Assembly: GCF_019880225.1 (NCBI RefSeq)
Contig: NZ_CP082284.1
Span: 620,001 to 684,000, forward strand
Direction of reading: 5' to 3'
From: Halobaculum rubrum
GTDB taxonomy: Archaea > Halobacteriota > Halobacteria > Halobacteriales > Haloferacaceae
Length of the DNA stretch: 64,000 bases
Positions 6,543 through 14,588 of the stretch are shown here, piece after piece; within the stretch, counting starts at the first letter, position 1, and each line of letters starts with the position of its first letter. The position numbers and the translations under genes are program-made. The notes below the pieces were generated by a model that did not search any database, was not told where the DNA came from, and saw only the letters and a list, made by a program, of their open reading frames with translations.

Positions 6543-8474
6543 ATGAGTCATCCCTCCGACGAGGACGACCCCTTCGAGGATATCCGTGAGAAGACGGATA
6601 ATCCGATGAAGCGGTTGTTCTCGGAGTACGGGTCCAGGAACCTCCGGCACTTCGGGCTGGGCTTTTTCGGTAGCGTCGCCGCACGTGTGCTCGATCTGCT
6701 CCCGCCGCTTCTCCTCGGGATCGCGATCGACGCCGTGTTCGAGCAGAACATCCCGTTCGACCTCCCGTTGGTGCCCGCGAGCGTCATCCCGACGGGCCCT
6801 CGGGACCAACTGCTGTTCACCGTGGGTATCATCGCGTTCGCGTTCTTCGGCGGGTCGGTGTTCCACTGGATCCGCAACTACGGCTGGAACTCCTTCGCGC
6901 AGAACATTCAACACGACATCCGGACGGACACCTACGACAAGATGCAGCGGCTGAACATGGACTTCTTCGCCGAGAAGCAGACCGGCGAGATGATGTCCGT
7001 GCTCTCGAACGACGTGAATCGACTGGAGCGGTTCCTCAACGACGGCATGAACTCCGCGTTCCGGCTGTCGGTGATGGTGCTCGGGATCGCGGGAATCATG
7101 TTCTGGCTCAACCCCCGGCTGGCGATCATCTCGCTGCTTCCGGTACCCGTCATCGCCGTCGTGACCTGGAAGTTCATCGACGTGATCCAGCCGAAATACG
7201 CCGACGTGCGCAAGACGGTCGGCCACCTCAACTCCCGGCTGGAGAACAACCTCGGCGGCATCAAGGTGATCAAGACGTTCAACACCGAGGGGTTCGAGTC
7301 CGAGCGCGTCGACGACGTCTCGTACGACTACTACGACGCCAACTGGGACGCGATCACCACTCGGATCAAGTTCTTCCCCGCGCTGCGTGTCATCGCCGGG
7401 ATCGGGTTCGTCATCACCTTCGGCGTCGGCGGCCTCTGGGTGCTCGGCGAGGCGCCGTTCTGGCTGACTGGCGGCGACGAGTTGACCGTCGGCGTGTTCA
7501 CCACGTTCATCCTCTACACCCAGCGGTTCATCTGGCCGATGGCGCAGTTCGGCTCCATCATCAACATGTACCAGCGCGCCCGCGCGTCCAGCGCCCGCCT
7601 GTTCGGCCTGATGGACACGCCCTCGCGCATCGTCGAGGACCCGGCCGCCGAGGACCTCGTCGTCGACGACGGCGAGGTCGTCTACGACGACGTGACGTTC
7701 GGCTACGACGAGGAGGAGACGATCGTCGACGACATCAGCTTCGAGGTGGACGGCGGCGACACCCTCGCGCTCGTCGGCCCGACCGGGGCCGGCAAGTCGA
7801 CCGTCCTCAAGCTCCTCCTCCGGATGTACGACGTGAACGAGGGCTCGATCACGATCGACGGCCAGGACATCCGCGACGTGACGATCCCGAGCCTGCGGCA
7901 GTCGCTCGGCTACGTGAGCCAGGACACGTTCATGTTCTACGGGACGGTCCGCGACAACATCGCCTACGGCACCTTCGAGGCGGACGAGGAAGCGATCGTC
8001 GAGGCCGCGAAGGCGGCGGAGGCGCACAAGTTCATCACGAACCTCCCGGAGGGGTACGACACCGAGATCGGCGAGCGCGGCGTGAAGCTCTCCGGCGGGC
8101 AGCGCCAGCGGCTCTCCATCGCCCGTGCGATGTTGAAGGACCCGGATATCCTCGTGCTCGACGAGGCGACCTCCGACGTGGACACGGAGACGGAAATGCT
8201 CATCCAGCGCTCCATCGACAAACTCACCGAGGACCGGACGACGTTCGCCATCGCCCACCGCCTCTCGACGATCAAGGACGCGGACCAGATCATCGTGCTG
8301 GAGGACGGCCGGATCGCCGAGCGCGGCAGCCACGAGGAGCTGTTGAGCGAGGACGGCCTCTACGGGCACCTGTGGGGCGTGCAGGCCGGCGAGATCGACG
8401 AACTCCCGCAGGAGTTCATCGACCGCGCGGCGGAGCGGACCTCGCGGACCGAGGCGGAAGCCAGCGACGACTGA
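6543..8474 (+). CDS. ABC exporter, fused membrane and ATPase domains
   Basis: This 643-residue half-transporter has a six-helix type IV (exporter) membrane domain at about 30-330 and a nucleotide-binding domain at about 360-610. Walker A LVGPTGAGKST begins near residue 410, the signature LSGGQRQR near 516, Walker B ILVLDEA near 536, and a switch His in AIAHRLST. It should work as a homodimer exporting lipids, peptides or drugs; the substrate is not evident. The ATG at 6543 follows an in-frame extension that is not conserved-looking. It is probably monocistronic; a train of hairpins follows the stop codon. Confidence 0.93.
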   Translation: MSHPSDEDDPFEDIREKTDNPMKRLFSEYGSRNLRHFGLGFFGSVAARVLDLLPPLLLGIAIDAVFEQNIPFDLPLVPASVIPTGPRDQLLFTVGIIAFAFFGGSVFHWIRNYGWNSFAQNIQHDIRTDTYDKMQRLNMDFFAEKQTGEMMSVLSNDVNRLERFLNDGMNSAFRLSVMVLGIAGIMFWLNPRLAIISLLPVPVIAVVTWKFIDVIQPKYADVRKTVGHLNSRLENNLGGIKVIKTFNTEGFESERVDDVSYDYYDANWDAITTRIKFFPALRVIAGIGFVITFGVGGLWVLGEAPFWLTGGDELTVGVFTTFILYTQRFIWPMAQFGSIINMYQRARASSARLFGLMDTPSRIVEDPAAEDLVVDDGEVVYDDVTFGYDEEETIVDDISFEVDGGDTLALVGPTGAGKSTVLKLLLRMYDVNEGSITIDGQDIRDVTIPSLRQSLGYVSQDTFMFYGTVRDNIAYGTFEADEEAIVEAAKAAEAHKFITNLPEGYDTEIGERGVKLSGGQRQRLSIARAMLKDPDILVLDEATSDVDTETEMLIQRSIDKLTEDRTTFAIAHRLSTIKDADQIIVLEDGRIAERGSHEELLSEDGLYGHLWGVQAGEIDELPQEFIDRAAERTSRTEAEASDD

Positions 8475-8888
8475 GGCGAGGTCGAGGGAGCGGGCGCAGC
8501 GAGCGACCGAGACCTCGGAGGAACGGCGTTTACAAATCGCTCTGCGATTTGTGAGCTCACGAGACCACAGGTCTCGTGAACGGCGAGGTGTGCGCGGCGA
8601 AGCCGCGTGGCCCGAGCCGCCCACGATCGAGGCGAGGCTGACCCGCGAACCGAGCGAAGCAAGCGGGTGAACCTTCTTCAGCGATACCGCACCAGCACCG
8701 CCGATGCGCTAACCGAGACGGCGCGCCGGGACGCGGTTGCGTGGCCCGACGGCGCGTTCTGACGACCGATCCGGCATCCACACCGGCTCCGTCCCGCCCC
8801 GAGCACGGCCACCTGTTCGCCACCGTTCGAGCGACTGCGCTGGCGTCATCCGCGCCTTCTAAGTCGATCACCGTCGACGTCCCGGGTG
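8475..8888. other. Gene-free spacer with hairpin train
   Basis: The 414 bp between the ABC gene and pgk contain five successive inverted repeats in the first 200 bp (8477-8668), then GC-rich sequence leading to the pgk promoter. No convincing ORF was found. Confidence 0.6.
8477..8668. repeat. Train of five short inverted repeats
   Basis: Stems are: 8477-8483 with 8511-8517 (7 bp); 8532-8540 with 8544-8552 (9 bp, loop TCT); 8557-8566 with 8570-8579 (10 bp, loop ACA); 8593-8598 with 8602-8607 (6 bp, loop GAA); 8641-8646 with 8663-8668 (6 bp). The second and third are perfect and adjacent. They begin just after the ABC stop codon and could act in termination, RNA stability, or as a mobile repeat. 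Confidence 0.7.
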
Positions 8889-10112
8889 ATGAGTTCCTTC
8901 CGCACCCTCGACGACCTCCCCGCCGAGCAGCGCGTCCTCGTCCGCCTCGACCTCAACTCCCCGGTCGAGAACGGCGTCGTCCAGGACAACCGTCGGTTCT
9001 CCCGCCACGCCGAGACCGTCGCGGAACTCGCCGAGGCCGGCCACCGCGTCGCGCTCATGGCGCATCAGGGTCGCCCCGGGAGGGACACCTTCGTCTCGCT
9101 GGAGCAGCACGCCGACATCCTCGCCGATCACGCCGGCGTCCACGTGGAGTTCGTCGCCGACACCTTCCGCGATGAGGCGGTCGCCGCCGTCCGAGATCTG
9201 GACGCCGGTGACGTGCTCCTGCTGGAGAACACCCGAATGACCGACGACGAGCTGCCGGAGAAGGACCCCGAGGAACACGCCGCGAGCGACTTCGTCGGGA
9301 CGCTCGCGCCCGAGTTCGACGCGTACGTCAACGACGCCTACTCGGCGGCGCACCGCAAGCACGCCTCGCTCGTCGGGTTCCCGCTGACGCTCCCGAGCTA
9401 TGCGGGTCGCGTCATGGAGACGGAGTACGAAGCAAACACCGCCATCGCGGAACGGGAGTTCGACGGGAGCGTGACGATGGTCGTCGGGGGGACGAAGGCG
9501 ACCGACGTGATCGGCGTGATGGAGGCGCTCGACGGGAAAGTCGACGAATTCCTCCTCGGGGGCGTCGCCGGCGAGTTGTTCCTCCGCGCGGCGGGCTACC
9601 CCGTCGGCGAGGACGTGGACACCGAGCTGTTCGACGAGCAGTGGGACGCCAACGAGGAGACGATCTGCACGGTACTCGATGAGCGCCGCGACCAGGTGAT
9701 GCTCGCGTCGGATCTCGCCTACGAGGACGACGACGGCGAGCGCGCCGAGATCGCAGTCGACGATATCGTCGAGAAGACACAGTCGTTCCTCGACGTCGGC
9801 AGCGACACCGTCGCCGACTACGAGGCGATCGTCCGCGACTCCGAGGCTGTGTTCGTGAAGGGTGCGCTGGGCGTCTTCGAGGACGAGCGCTTCAGCGTCG
9901 GTACGGTGGGCGTGCTGGAGGCGATCGCCGAGACGGACTGCTTCTCGGTCGTCGGCGGCGGCGACACCTCCCGCGCCATCGGGATGTACGGAATGGACGA
10001 GGACGACTTCTCGCACGTGTCCATCGCCGGCGGCGCGTACATCCGCGCGCTCACCGGCGAGCCGTTGCCCGCGGTGGAACTGTTGATCCGAAGCGCGGAG
10101 CGCGACGCGTAG
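8889..10112 (+). CDS. pgk: Phosphoglycerate kinase
   Basis: This 407-residue cytosolic enzyme interconverts 1,3-bisphosphoglycerate and 3-phosphoglycerate with ADP/ATP. The N-terminal substrate site has VLVRLDLNSPV and MAHQGRPGR, the middle has LLENTRM and NDAYSAAHRKHAS, the hinge region VVGGTKATDV, and the C-terminal nucleotide site FSVVGGGDTSRAIGM. The length is usual for haloarchaeal Pgk. GTG at 8886 directly precedes the ATG at 8889; I prefer the ATG. The archaeal GAPDH lies nearby on the other strand, so the two adjacent steps of lower glycolysis/gluconeogenesis are encoded close together but not as an operon. Confidence 0.97.
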   Translation: MSSFRTLDDLPAEQRVLVRLDLNSPVENGVVQDNRRFSRHAETVAELAEAGHRVALMAHQGRPGRDTFVSLEQHADILADHAGVHVEFVADTFRDEAVAAVRDLDAGDVLLLENTRMTDDELPEKDPEEHAASDFVGTLAPEFDAYVNDAYSAAHRKHASLVGFPLTLPSYAGRVMETEYEANTAIAEREFDGSVTMVVGGTKATDVIGVMEALDGKVDEFLLGGVAGELFLRAAGYPVGEDVDTELFDEQWDANEETICTVLDERRDQVMLASDLAYEDDDGERAEIAVDDIVEKTQSFLDVGSDTVADYEAIVRDSEAVFVKGALGVFEDERFSVGTVGVLEAIAETDCFSVVGGGDTSRAIGMYGMDEDDFSHVSIAGGAYIRALTGEPLPAVELLIRSAERDA

Positions 10113-10186
10113 CCACGCCGAGCTCCCGCTGCGGTCGCGTCGGCGCAGGCAGATGATTGATTACGTGGCGTCGCGATCCGACGGTC

Positions 10187-10702
10187 ATGCTCGTCGGCGT
10201 CGTCTCCGACACCCACGACAACGCACGGTACGTCGAAGCGGCGATCGAGACGTTCGAGACCGCCGGCGTCGACGCGGTGATCCACTGCGGCGACGTGGTC
10301 GCGCCGTTCTCGGCGACCCCGTTCGATCCGGATGCGGTCGACGGCTCGGACGCCGACTGGGAGTTTCACGCCGTCCGCGGCAACAACGACGGCGAGTGGG
10401 CGCTCGCCGACGTCGTCGAGACGTTCGGAACCTACCACGGCGAGTTCGCGGAGCTGACGCTCGGCGGCACCGAGTTCGCCGTCTACCACGGAACCAGCGA
10501 GCCGATCGTCGACGCCCTGCTCGCGAGCGGGAGCTACGACTACGTCTGTCGCGGGCACACCCACGAGCGCGTCCACGAGGAGCGCGACGAGACGACCCAT
10601 CTCAACCCGGGCGGCGTGCCGATCCCCGGCCGGGAGGAGGAGCCCGCGGCGATGCTCGTCGACACTGCGTCCGGGGACGTGACCGTCCACAATCTGGGGT
10701 AG
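10187..10702 (+). CDS. YfcE/MJ0936-type metallophosphoesterase
   Basis: A 171-residue single-domain phosphodiesterase with the full calcineurin-like metal set: SDTHDN (residues 7-12), HCGDVV, RGNND, and GHTHERV near the C-terminus, ending with NPGGVPIPG. Members hydrolyse phosphodiester model substrates with Mn2+ or Ni2+; the natural substrate is unknown. The ATG at 10187 gives the canonical start MLVGVVSDTHDN. It stands alone, convergent with the GAPDH gene. Confidence 0.92.
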   Translation: MLVGVVSDTHDNARYVEAAIETFETAGVDAVIHCGDVVAPFSATPFDPDAVDGSDADWEFHAVRGNNDGEWALADVVETFGTYHGEFAELTLGGTEFAVYHGTSEPIVDALLASGSYDYVCRGHTHERVHEERDETTHLNPGGVPIPGREEEPAAMLVDTASGDVTVHNLG

Positions 10703-10776
10703 ACAACCGCGGCACGGGGACCGCTCCGCCGTTCTTCCGTCGCCTCGTTTCGCCCGCGTCCCGCGCGTTCGTGGAC

Positions 10777-10798
10777 GGCGGACCCCGGAGAGTCCGCC
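10777..10798. terminator. Hairpin between convergent genes
   Basis: A 7-bp inverted repeat (ggcggac ... gtccgcc) with an 8-nt loop lies between the phosphoesterase and GAPDH genes, which converge. The placement suits a bidirectional terminator, but there is no clear T-tract beside it. Confidence 0.35.
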
Positions 10799-10870
10799 GC
10801 CGTATTCCCGAGGCCTCCACGTCGGTCGGCTTCGCTTTGTTCGTGGGCGGCTCGGCCCGCAGACCTCGCC

Positions 10871-11947
10871 TCAGTCGTCGCTGTTGCTTTTCGGGACCAC
10901 TCGCTGCCGCTGCCCGTCGAACAGCGATTCGAGCCCGACGCCGAGCGTCTCGTCGGTCGTCGCCATGCTCGTCTCGCGGTCCTCCCAGTCGAGGAGCGCC
11001 CGGATCGCGTCGATGTTCTCCGGGATCACGTCCGACTCCTGGTGGATGGACTGGAACAGGTACAGGTCGCGGCCCTCCATCGACACCGAGTGTTCCCAGA
11101 TGCAGTTCTCCCAGAGGTCGCCCCGCGGGCGGCCGGTGTCCATCGCGAACTCCTTCAGCTTCCCCGTCCCGTCGATCCCCGTCTCCTCGGGGACGAGAAA
11201 CAGCCGCGGCTCCGCCGAGAGCAGGTCGCGCACCTCGTCGGCCGAGGGCGCCTCCTCGAGCGTCACGTTCACTGAGTGGAGATGCATCAGCGTCGCCGGT
11301 ACCTTCACGCCGAGCGTGTCGATGTCGACGTCGGGGATGATGGTGTTCACGTCCGGTCCGTGGTGAGAGGGGATCGTCACCGGGTCCGGGAGGATGTCGT
11401 TGATCGGGCCGCGGGAGGTTTGCCCGGGGTCGCCGCCGCGACGGACCAGCGTGACGCGCGATTTCTCGACGCCGTACGACTCGACCAGCGGCGTGAGCAG
11501 CCGCGAGAGTCCGGTCGTGTTACAGGAGACGACGCGGGCGGTGTCGACGTCGTCACTCCTCGCGAGGTCGTAGTTCGAGCGGGCGTTGAAGCTCACGTCC
11601 GCCACGTCGGCGTCCTCGCCGCCCTGGAAGATGGCGGGCGTGTCGTAGCGCTCGTAGAGTTCGCGGTTGTCGGCGCCGATGCCGGAGGGTGTCGTGTCGA
11701 CGATCACGTCGGCGGTCATCACCATGTCCTCGACCTCGCCGGCGAGGTCGATGCCGGCATCGTGGAACAGGTCCGCTCGCTCCGGGATCGCGGCGTACAG
11801 CGGGTACCCCTTCCGGACTGCCGCCTCCGCCTCGTAGTTCGGGCGCGTCTTCGCGACGCCCGTCAGCGCCATGTCGGGCTGTGCGGCCACCGCGTCGGCG
11901 ACGCGCTTCCCGATCGTGCCGTACCCGTTGACGCCAACCTGGATCAT
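10871..11947 (-). CDS. gap: Archaeal-type (type II) glyceraldehyde-3-phosphate dehydrogenase
   Basis: This 358-residue enzyme interconverts glyceraldehyde 3-phosphate and 1,3-bisphosphoglycerate with NAD(P). The Rossmann motif [13 protein letters not shown] opens the protein, the catalytic Cys142 is in SCNTTGLSR, and HHGPDVN plus a central RRGGDPGQ are typical of the archaeal class rather than the bacterial one. Haloferax has both classes; from memory the archaeal one is used in gluconeogenesis, so a gluconeogenic role is likely here. The start at 11947 is firm, and an AT-rich stretch (attaac) lies about 25-30 nt upstream. Confidence 0.95.
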   Translation of the reverse strand: MIQVGVNGYGTIGKRVADAVAAQPDMALTGVAKTRPNYEAEAAVRKGYPLYAAIPERADLFHDAGIDLAGEVEDMVMTADVIVDTTPSGIGADNRELYERYDTPAIFQGGEDADVADVSFNARSNYDLARSDDVDTARVVSCNTTGLSRLLTPLVESYGVEKSRVTLVRRGGDPGQTSRGPINDILPDPVTIPSHHGPDVNTIIPDVDIDTLGVKVPATLMHLHSVNVTLEEAPSADEVRDLLSAEPRLFLVPEETGIDGTGKLKEFAMDTGRPRGDLWENCIWEHSVSMEGRDLYLFQSIHQESDVIPENIDAIRALLDWEDRETSMATTDETLGVGLESLFDGQRQRVVPKSNSDD

Positions 11948-12144
11948 TGTCGGATGGTCCCTCGTGGCCGAGGTTAATCGTTACGGGTCGAGTAATCAGA
12001 AAACTACTACAGAGCGAGTAAGCGCCGGAAATTCGGGGAACCGTCCGCCCTCGTGGCCGACGCCGGGTGCGGGGAGCAGCGGCTGGTGCGCCGGTCCGAT
12101 CGCCGCTCCGACAGGTCCAAATCGGATCGGAGCACAGCGTCGGT

Positions 12145-13089
12145 ATGGACGACGACCTCCGTTCCGCGGCAGAAACGGCGATCCACCAGTGTCTCGATCT
12201 GGGGGACGACGAGTCGCTCGCTGTCCTCACCGACGACAAGCGCGAATCGATCGGCGAGGCGCTGTATGCGGTCGCCAGCGACGTGACCGCCGACGCGAGT
12301 ATCGTCCGCTACCCGCCCGCCGCCCAACACGGTGAGGAGCCGCCGGCTCCCGTGGCCGCCGCGATGCGGGACGCGGACGCCTTTCTCGCGCCGACGACGA
12401 AGAGCCTCAGCCACACCCGCGCCCGCGGCGCCGCCTGCGACGCCGGCGCCCGCGGCGCGACGCTGCCGGGGATCACCCGCGACGTGTTCGTCGCCGGCCT
12501 CGACGCCGATTACGAGGCTATCGCACAGCACTGCGCCGACGTGCGCGCGCAGGTCGACGGCGCCGACGAGATCCGCGTCACGACGGAGGCGGGAACGGAC
12601 ATCACCTTCGAACCCGGAGACCGCGAGTTCCTGTCGGACACCGGCGACGTGAGCGAGCCGGGGTCGTTCTCGAACCTCCCGGCGGGGGAGGTGTTCGTCA
12701 GTCCAGAGGACGCGAACGGAACCTACGTCGTCGACGGGACGATGATGCCCCACGGGCTGCTTGACGGGCGGGAACTCCGCTTCGAGGTCGAGGACGGCTT
12801 CGTCACCGAGATATCCGACGGCGAGGTCCGCGAGCAGGTCGATGCGGCCGCCGAGGAGGTCGGCGAGGACGCGTACAACCTCGCGGAACTGGGCATCGGA
12901 ACGAACGTCGGCGTCACGGATCTGGTTGGCTCTGTGTTGCTCGACGAGAAGGCCGCCGGCACGGTACACATCGCCATCGGCGACGACGCGGGGATCGGCG
13001 GCGACACCGATGCGCCGCTGCACCTCGACGGGATCGTGACCGAGCCGACCGTGTACGCGGACGGCGAGGAAGTGGAACTTCCTCGGTGA
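12145..13089 (+). CDS. M29-like aminopeptidase
   Basis: A 314-residue protein resembling thermophilic M29 metallo-aminopeptidases (AmpS/AmpT). It has the family blocks FSNLPAGEVFVSPE, GTYVVDGTM, ELGIGTNVGVTDLVGS and DEKAAGTVHIAIGDD, with metal-ligand candidates Glu in PAGEV, His in TVHIAIG and His/Asp in LHLDGI. It is shorter than the ~400-residue family norm, with a reduced N-terminal domain. The ATG at 12145 is preferred over upstream Arg-rich codons. Its last 24 coding bases, with the stop codon, belong to a 25-bp repeat found again 158 bp downstream. Confidence 0.85.
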   Translation: MDDDLRSAAETAIHQCLDLGDDESLAVLTDDKRESIGEALYAVASDVTADASIVRYPPAAQHGEEPPAPVAAAMRDADAFLAPTTKSLSHTRARGAACDAGARGATLPGITRDVFVAGLDADYEAIAQHCADVRAQVDGADEIRVTTEAGTDITFEPGDREFLSDTGDVSEPGSFSNLPAGEVFVSPEDANGTYVVDGTMMPHGLLDGRELRFEVEDGFVTEISDGEVREQVDAAAEEVGEDAYNLAELGIGTNVGVTDLVGSVLLDEKAAGTVHIAIGDDAGIGGDTDAPLHLDGIVTEPTVYADGEEVELPR

Positions 13090-13099
13090 GCGAGCGGGG

Positions 13100-13124
13100 C
13101 GTGGCCGACCGAAGGGAGGCCACG
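13100..13124. repeat. Stem-loop repeat, copy 1 (CGTGGCC/GGCCACG)
   Basis: A 7-bp stem encloses the 11-nt loop GACCGAAGGGA. The same loop occurs at 48033-48057 with stem CGAGGCC/GGCCTCG: the third base pair is swapped from T-A to A-T, keeping the pairing. The 30-bp repeat starts 4 bp further on. Confidence 0.7.
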
Positions 13125-13127
13125 AGA

Positions 13128-13158
13128 GGCGAACGGGGAACGGAGTGACCCGTGAGCG
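13128..13158 (+). repeat. Dispersed ~30 bp intergenic repeat, copy 2
   Basis: 31 bp identical to 48100-48130 and 30 bp near-identical to the complement of 5516-5545. It lies in a gene-free spacer directly after the stem-loop. Confidence 0.8.
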
Positions 13159-13306
13159 GCGCAGCCGCGAGCAGGGGAGGCCGTAGACCTCCCGAACGTC
13201 GAGCGGTGAAACCGCAAGACGGGGAGGAAGTGGAACTTCCTCGGTGAGTGAGCGGTAGGGCTCGCGCCGAGGGAGGTCGCTGTCGACGGTGTGGACGGAC
13301 GGACGC

Positions 13307-13759
13307 TCAGTCGTCGCGCACCCCGGCTCGCCGTCTCGCGTCGCGCCGGGCGATCCCGAGGACGAACGCGAGTTTCAGCGCCATCGAGACGGCGCCGGCG
13401 ATGGTAGCTCGGACCGGCTGACGCCGGTAGGCAGCGTATACGGCGTAGGCGAACGGCGCCGCCGAGAGGCCGTTGAGCCGCTTCCACGGGCCGGGGTCGA
13501 GATCGTCGCGGAGCCAGGCGCGCTCGGCGTCGACGCCGCGGGTCATGACCGAGGGTCGGTCGGTCCCGCGGTCGACCCTCGGGAAGGCCACCGAGTTCAC
13601 CACCGTCCAGCCGAGTGCAACGGCGAGGAGCCGCCCGCTTCGGCGGTACACCGCGAGAAGGATCAGCGGAGTCGCGAGCAGCCGCGACCAGCCGCTCCTC
13701 GGATCGGCGTGGCGCTCCCAGACGGCGTCGATGTCGGCGAACCGTCGTCGGAGGGTCAT
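13307..13759 (-). CDS. Small membrane protein, DUF6653-like
   Basis: The 150-residue protein opens with DAVWERHADPRSGWSRLLATPLILLAVYRR, of which WERHADPRSGWSR resembles the entry motif of DUF6653 membrane proteins as I recall them. About four hydrophobic segments are spread through it (roughly 30-60 and 105-135). Arg-rich loops follow the helices. The ATG at 13759 is chosen because upstream codons are Ser/Arg-rich and unlike protein. No biochemical role is known to me. It may share an upstream region with the DUF7504-type gene, from which it is 58 bp distant. Confidence 0.7.
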   Translation of the reverse strand: MTLRRRFADIDAVWERHADPRSGWSRLLATPLILLAVYRRSGRLLAVALGWTVVNSVAFPRVDRGTDRPSVMTRGVDAERAWLRDDLDPGPWKRLNGLSAAPFAYAVYAAYRRQPVRATIAGAVSMALKLAFVLGIARRDARRRAGVRDD

Positions 13760-13817
13760 ACTCGCCGATACGCGGGGGTGAGAAATCTGCGTATCGCGGA
13801 CCGACGGCCCCAGCCGG

Positions 13818-14408
13818 TCAGCTGATCCGCCGGACCGCATCGAACAGTCCCTGCACCGTGGAGACCGTCCGCTCGTCGTGCGCCTTCGGGTCGAGGTAGA
13901 ACTGCGCGCGGGCGCCGGCGCGGTGGACACCGGTGACGAGCGTGTGGAGGAACCGGTAGGCCACGCCGAGGTCGACGTACTGGAGGAGCGCGGTCACCGA
14001 GTCGAACGCGACGAACAGGTTCCCCCGGCCGTTGGCCTCCTCCAGCGCGTCCTGCCACTTCATGCACAGTCCGGTGAGGTCCTGCGGGTGGGCTCCCTCG
14101 ACGGCGAAGGAGCCGCCGTCGGCGGCGACCCGTGGCCCGGGAACCTCGCCCGTTCCGGACGCGTCGACGACCATGTGACACGGCGGGGCGCCGACCTCGG
14201 CGCGCCAGCGTTCGTGCAGCGTGGCGGGGTCCGTGTCGTACGTGAACTCCACGACCGTGGGATGCTCGACGTACCCCGCGACCGCCTGTCGCTTCGCCGT
14301 CGTCCGTCGCTCCGGCCCCGGCGGCGTCAACACCAGCTCGGCCTTCGACGATCGCTCCCGCTCGTCCTCCCGGGGTCCCACTCCCTGTTGTGTCCCGCTC
14401 CGGCTCAT
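13818..14408 (-). CDS. KaiC/RecA-like protein, DUF7504-type
   Basis: A 196-residue protein with the C-terminal pattern of haloarchaeal RecA/KaiC-like DUF7504 proteins: LTGLCMKWQDALEE, LFVAFDSVTALLQYVD (Walker B-like), YRFLHTLVTGVHRAGARA, and DPKAHDERTVSTVQGLFDAV. No intact Walker A motif is visible, so ATP hydrolysis is doubtful. These proteins often accompany signalling genes, but here the neighbours are mutL (divergent) and a DUF6653-like gene. The true start is the ATG at 14408; the long open frame continuing to 17336 is antisense to mutL and is rejected. Confidence 0.8.
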   Translation of the reverse strand: MSRSGTQQGVGPREDERERSSKAELVLTPPGPERRTTAKRQAVAGYVEHPTVVEFTYDTDPATLHERWRAEVGAPPCHMVVDASGTGEVPGPRVAADGGSFAVEGAHPQDLTGLCMKWQDALEEANGRGNLFVAFDSVTALLQYVDLGVAYRFLHTLVTGVHRAGARAQFYLDPKAHDERTVSTVQGLFDAVRRIS

Positions 14409-14588
14409 CTGCGTATCCGAGGCGATGCGGAGGGAGTATTTAATCGGTCCGTCGAAGTTTTCAACACGTAGAATCGCGTGCGGGTGGAGCCGTATCGTGT
14501 CGACCGCGATCGGGGAGACAGTTCGGTTCGTTCGCGATCGCGGGTCCGAACACGGGATTGATACCCTTCGCCCCCGAGCGTTGGAGCG

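Larger units (their letters stand above)
13066..13248 (+). repeat. Pair of 25-bp direct repeats, first over a gene's 3' end
   Basis: Bases 13066-13090 (end of the aminopeptidase gene with its stop TGA) are repeated exactly at 13224-13248. Each copy contains a small palindrome, aggaagt-gga-acttcct. Between them lie a stem-loop (13100-13124) and a dispersed repeat (13128-13158). Confidence 0.8.
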
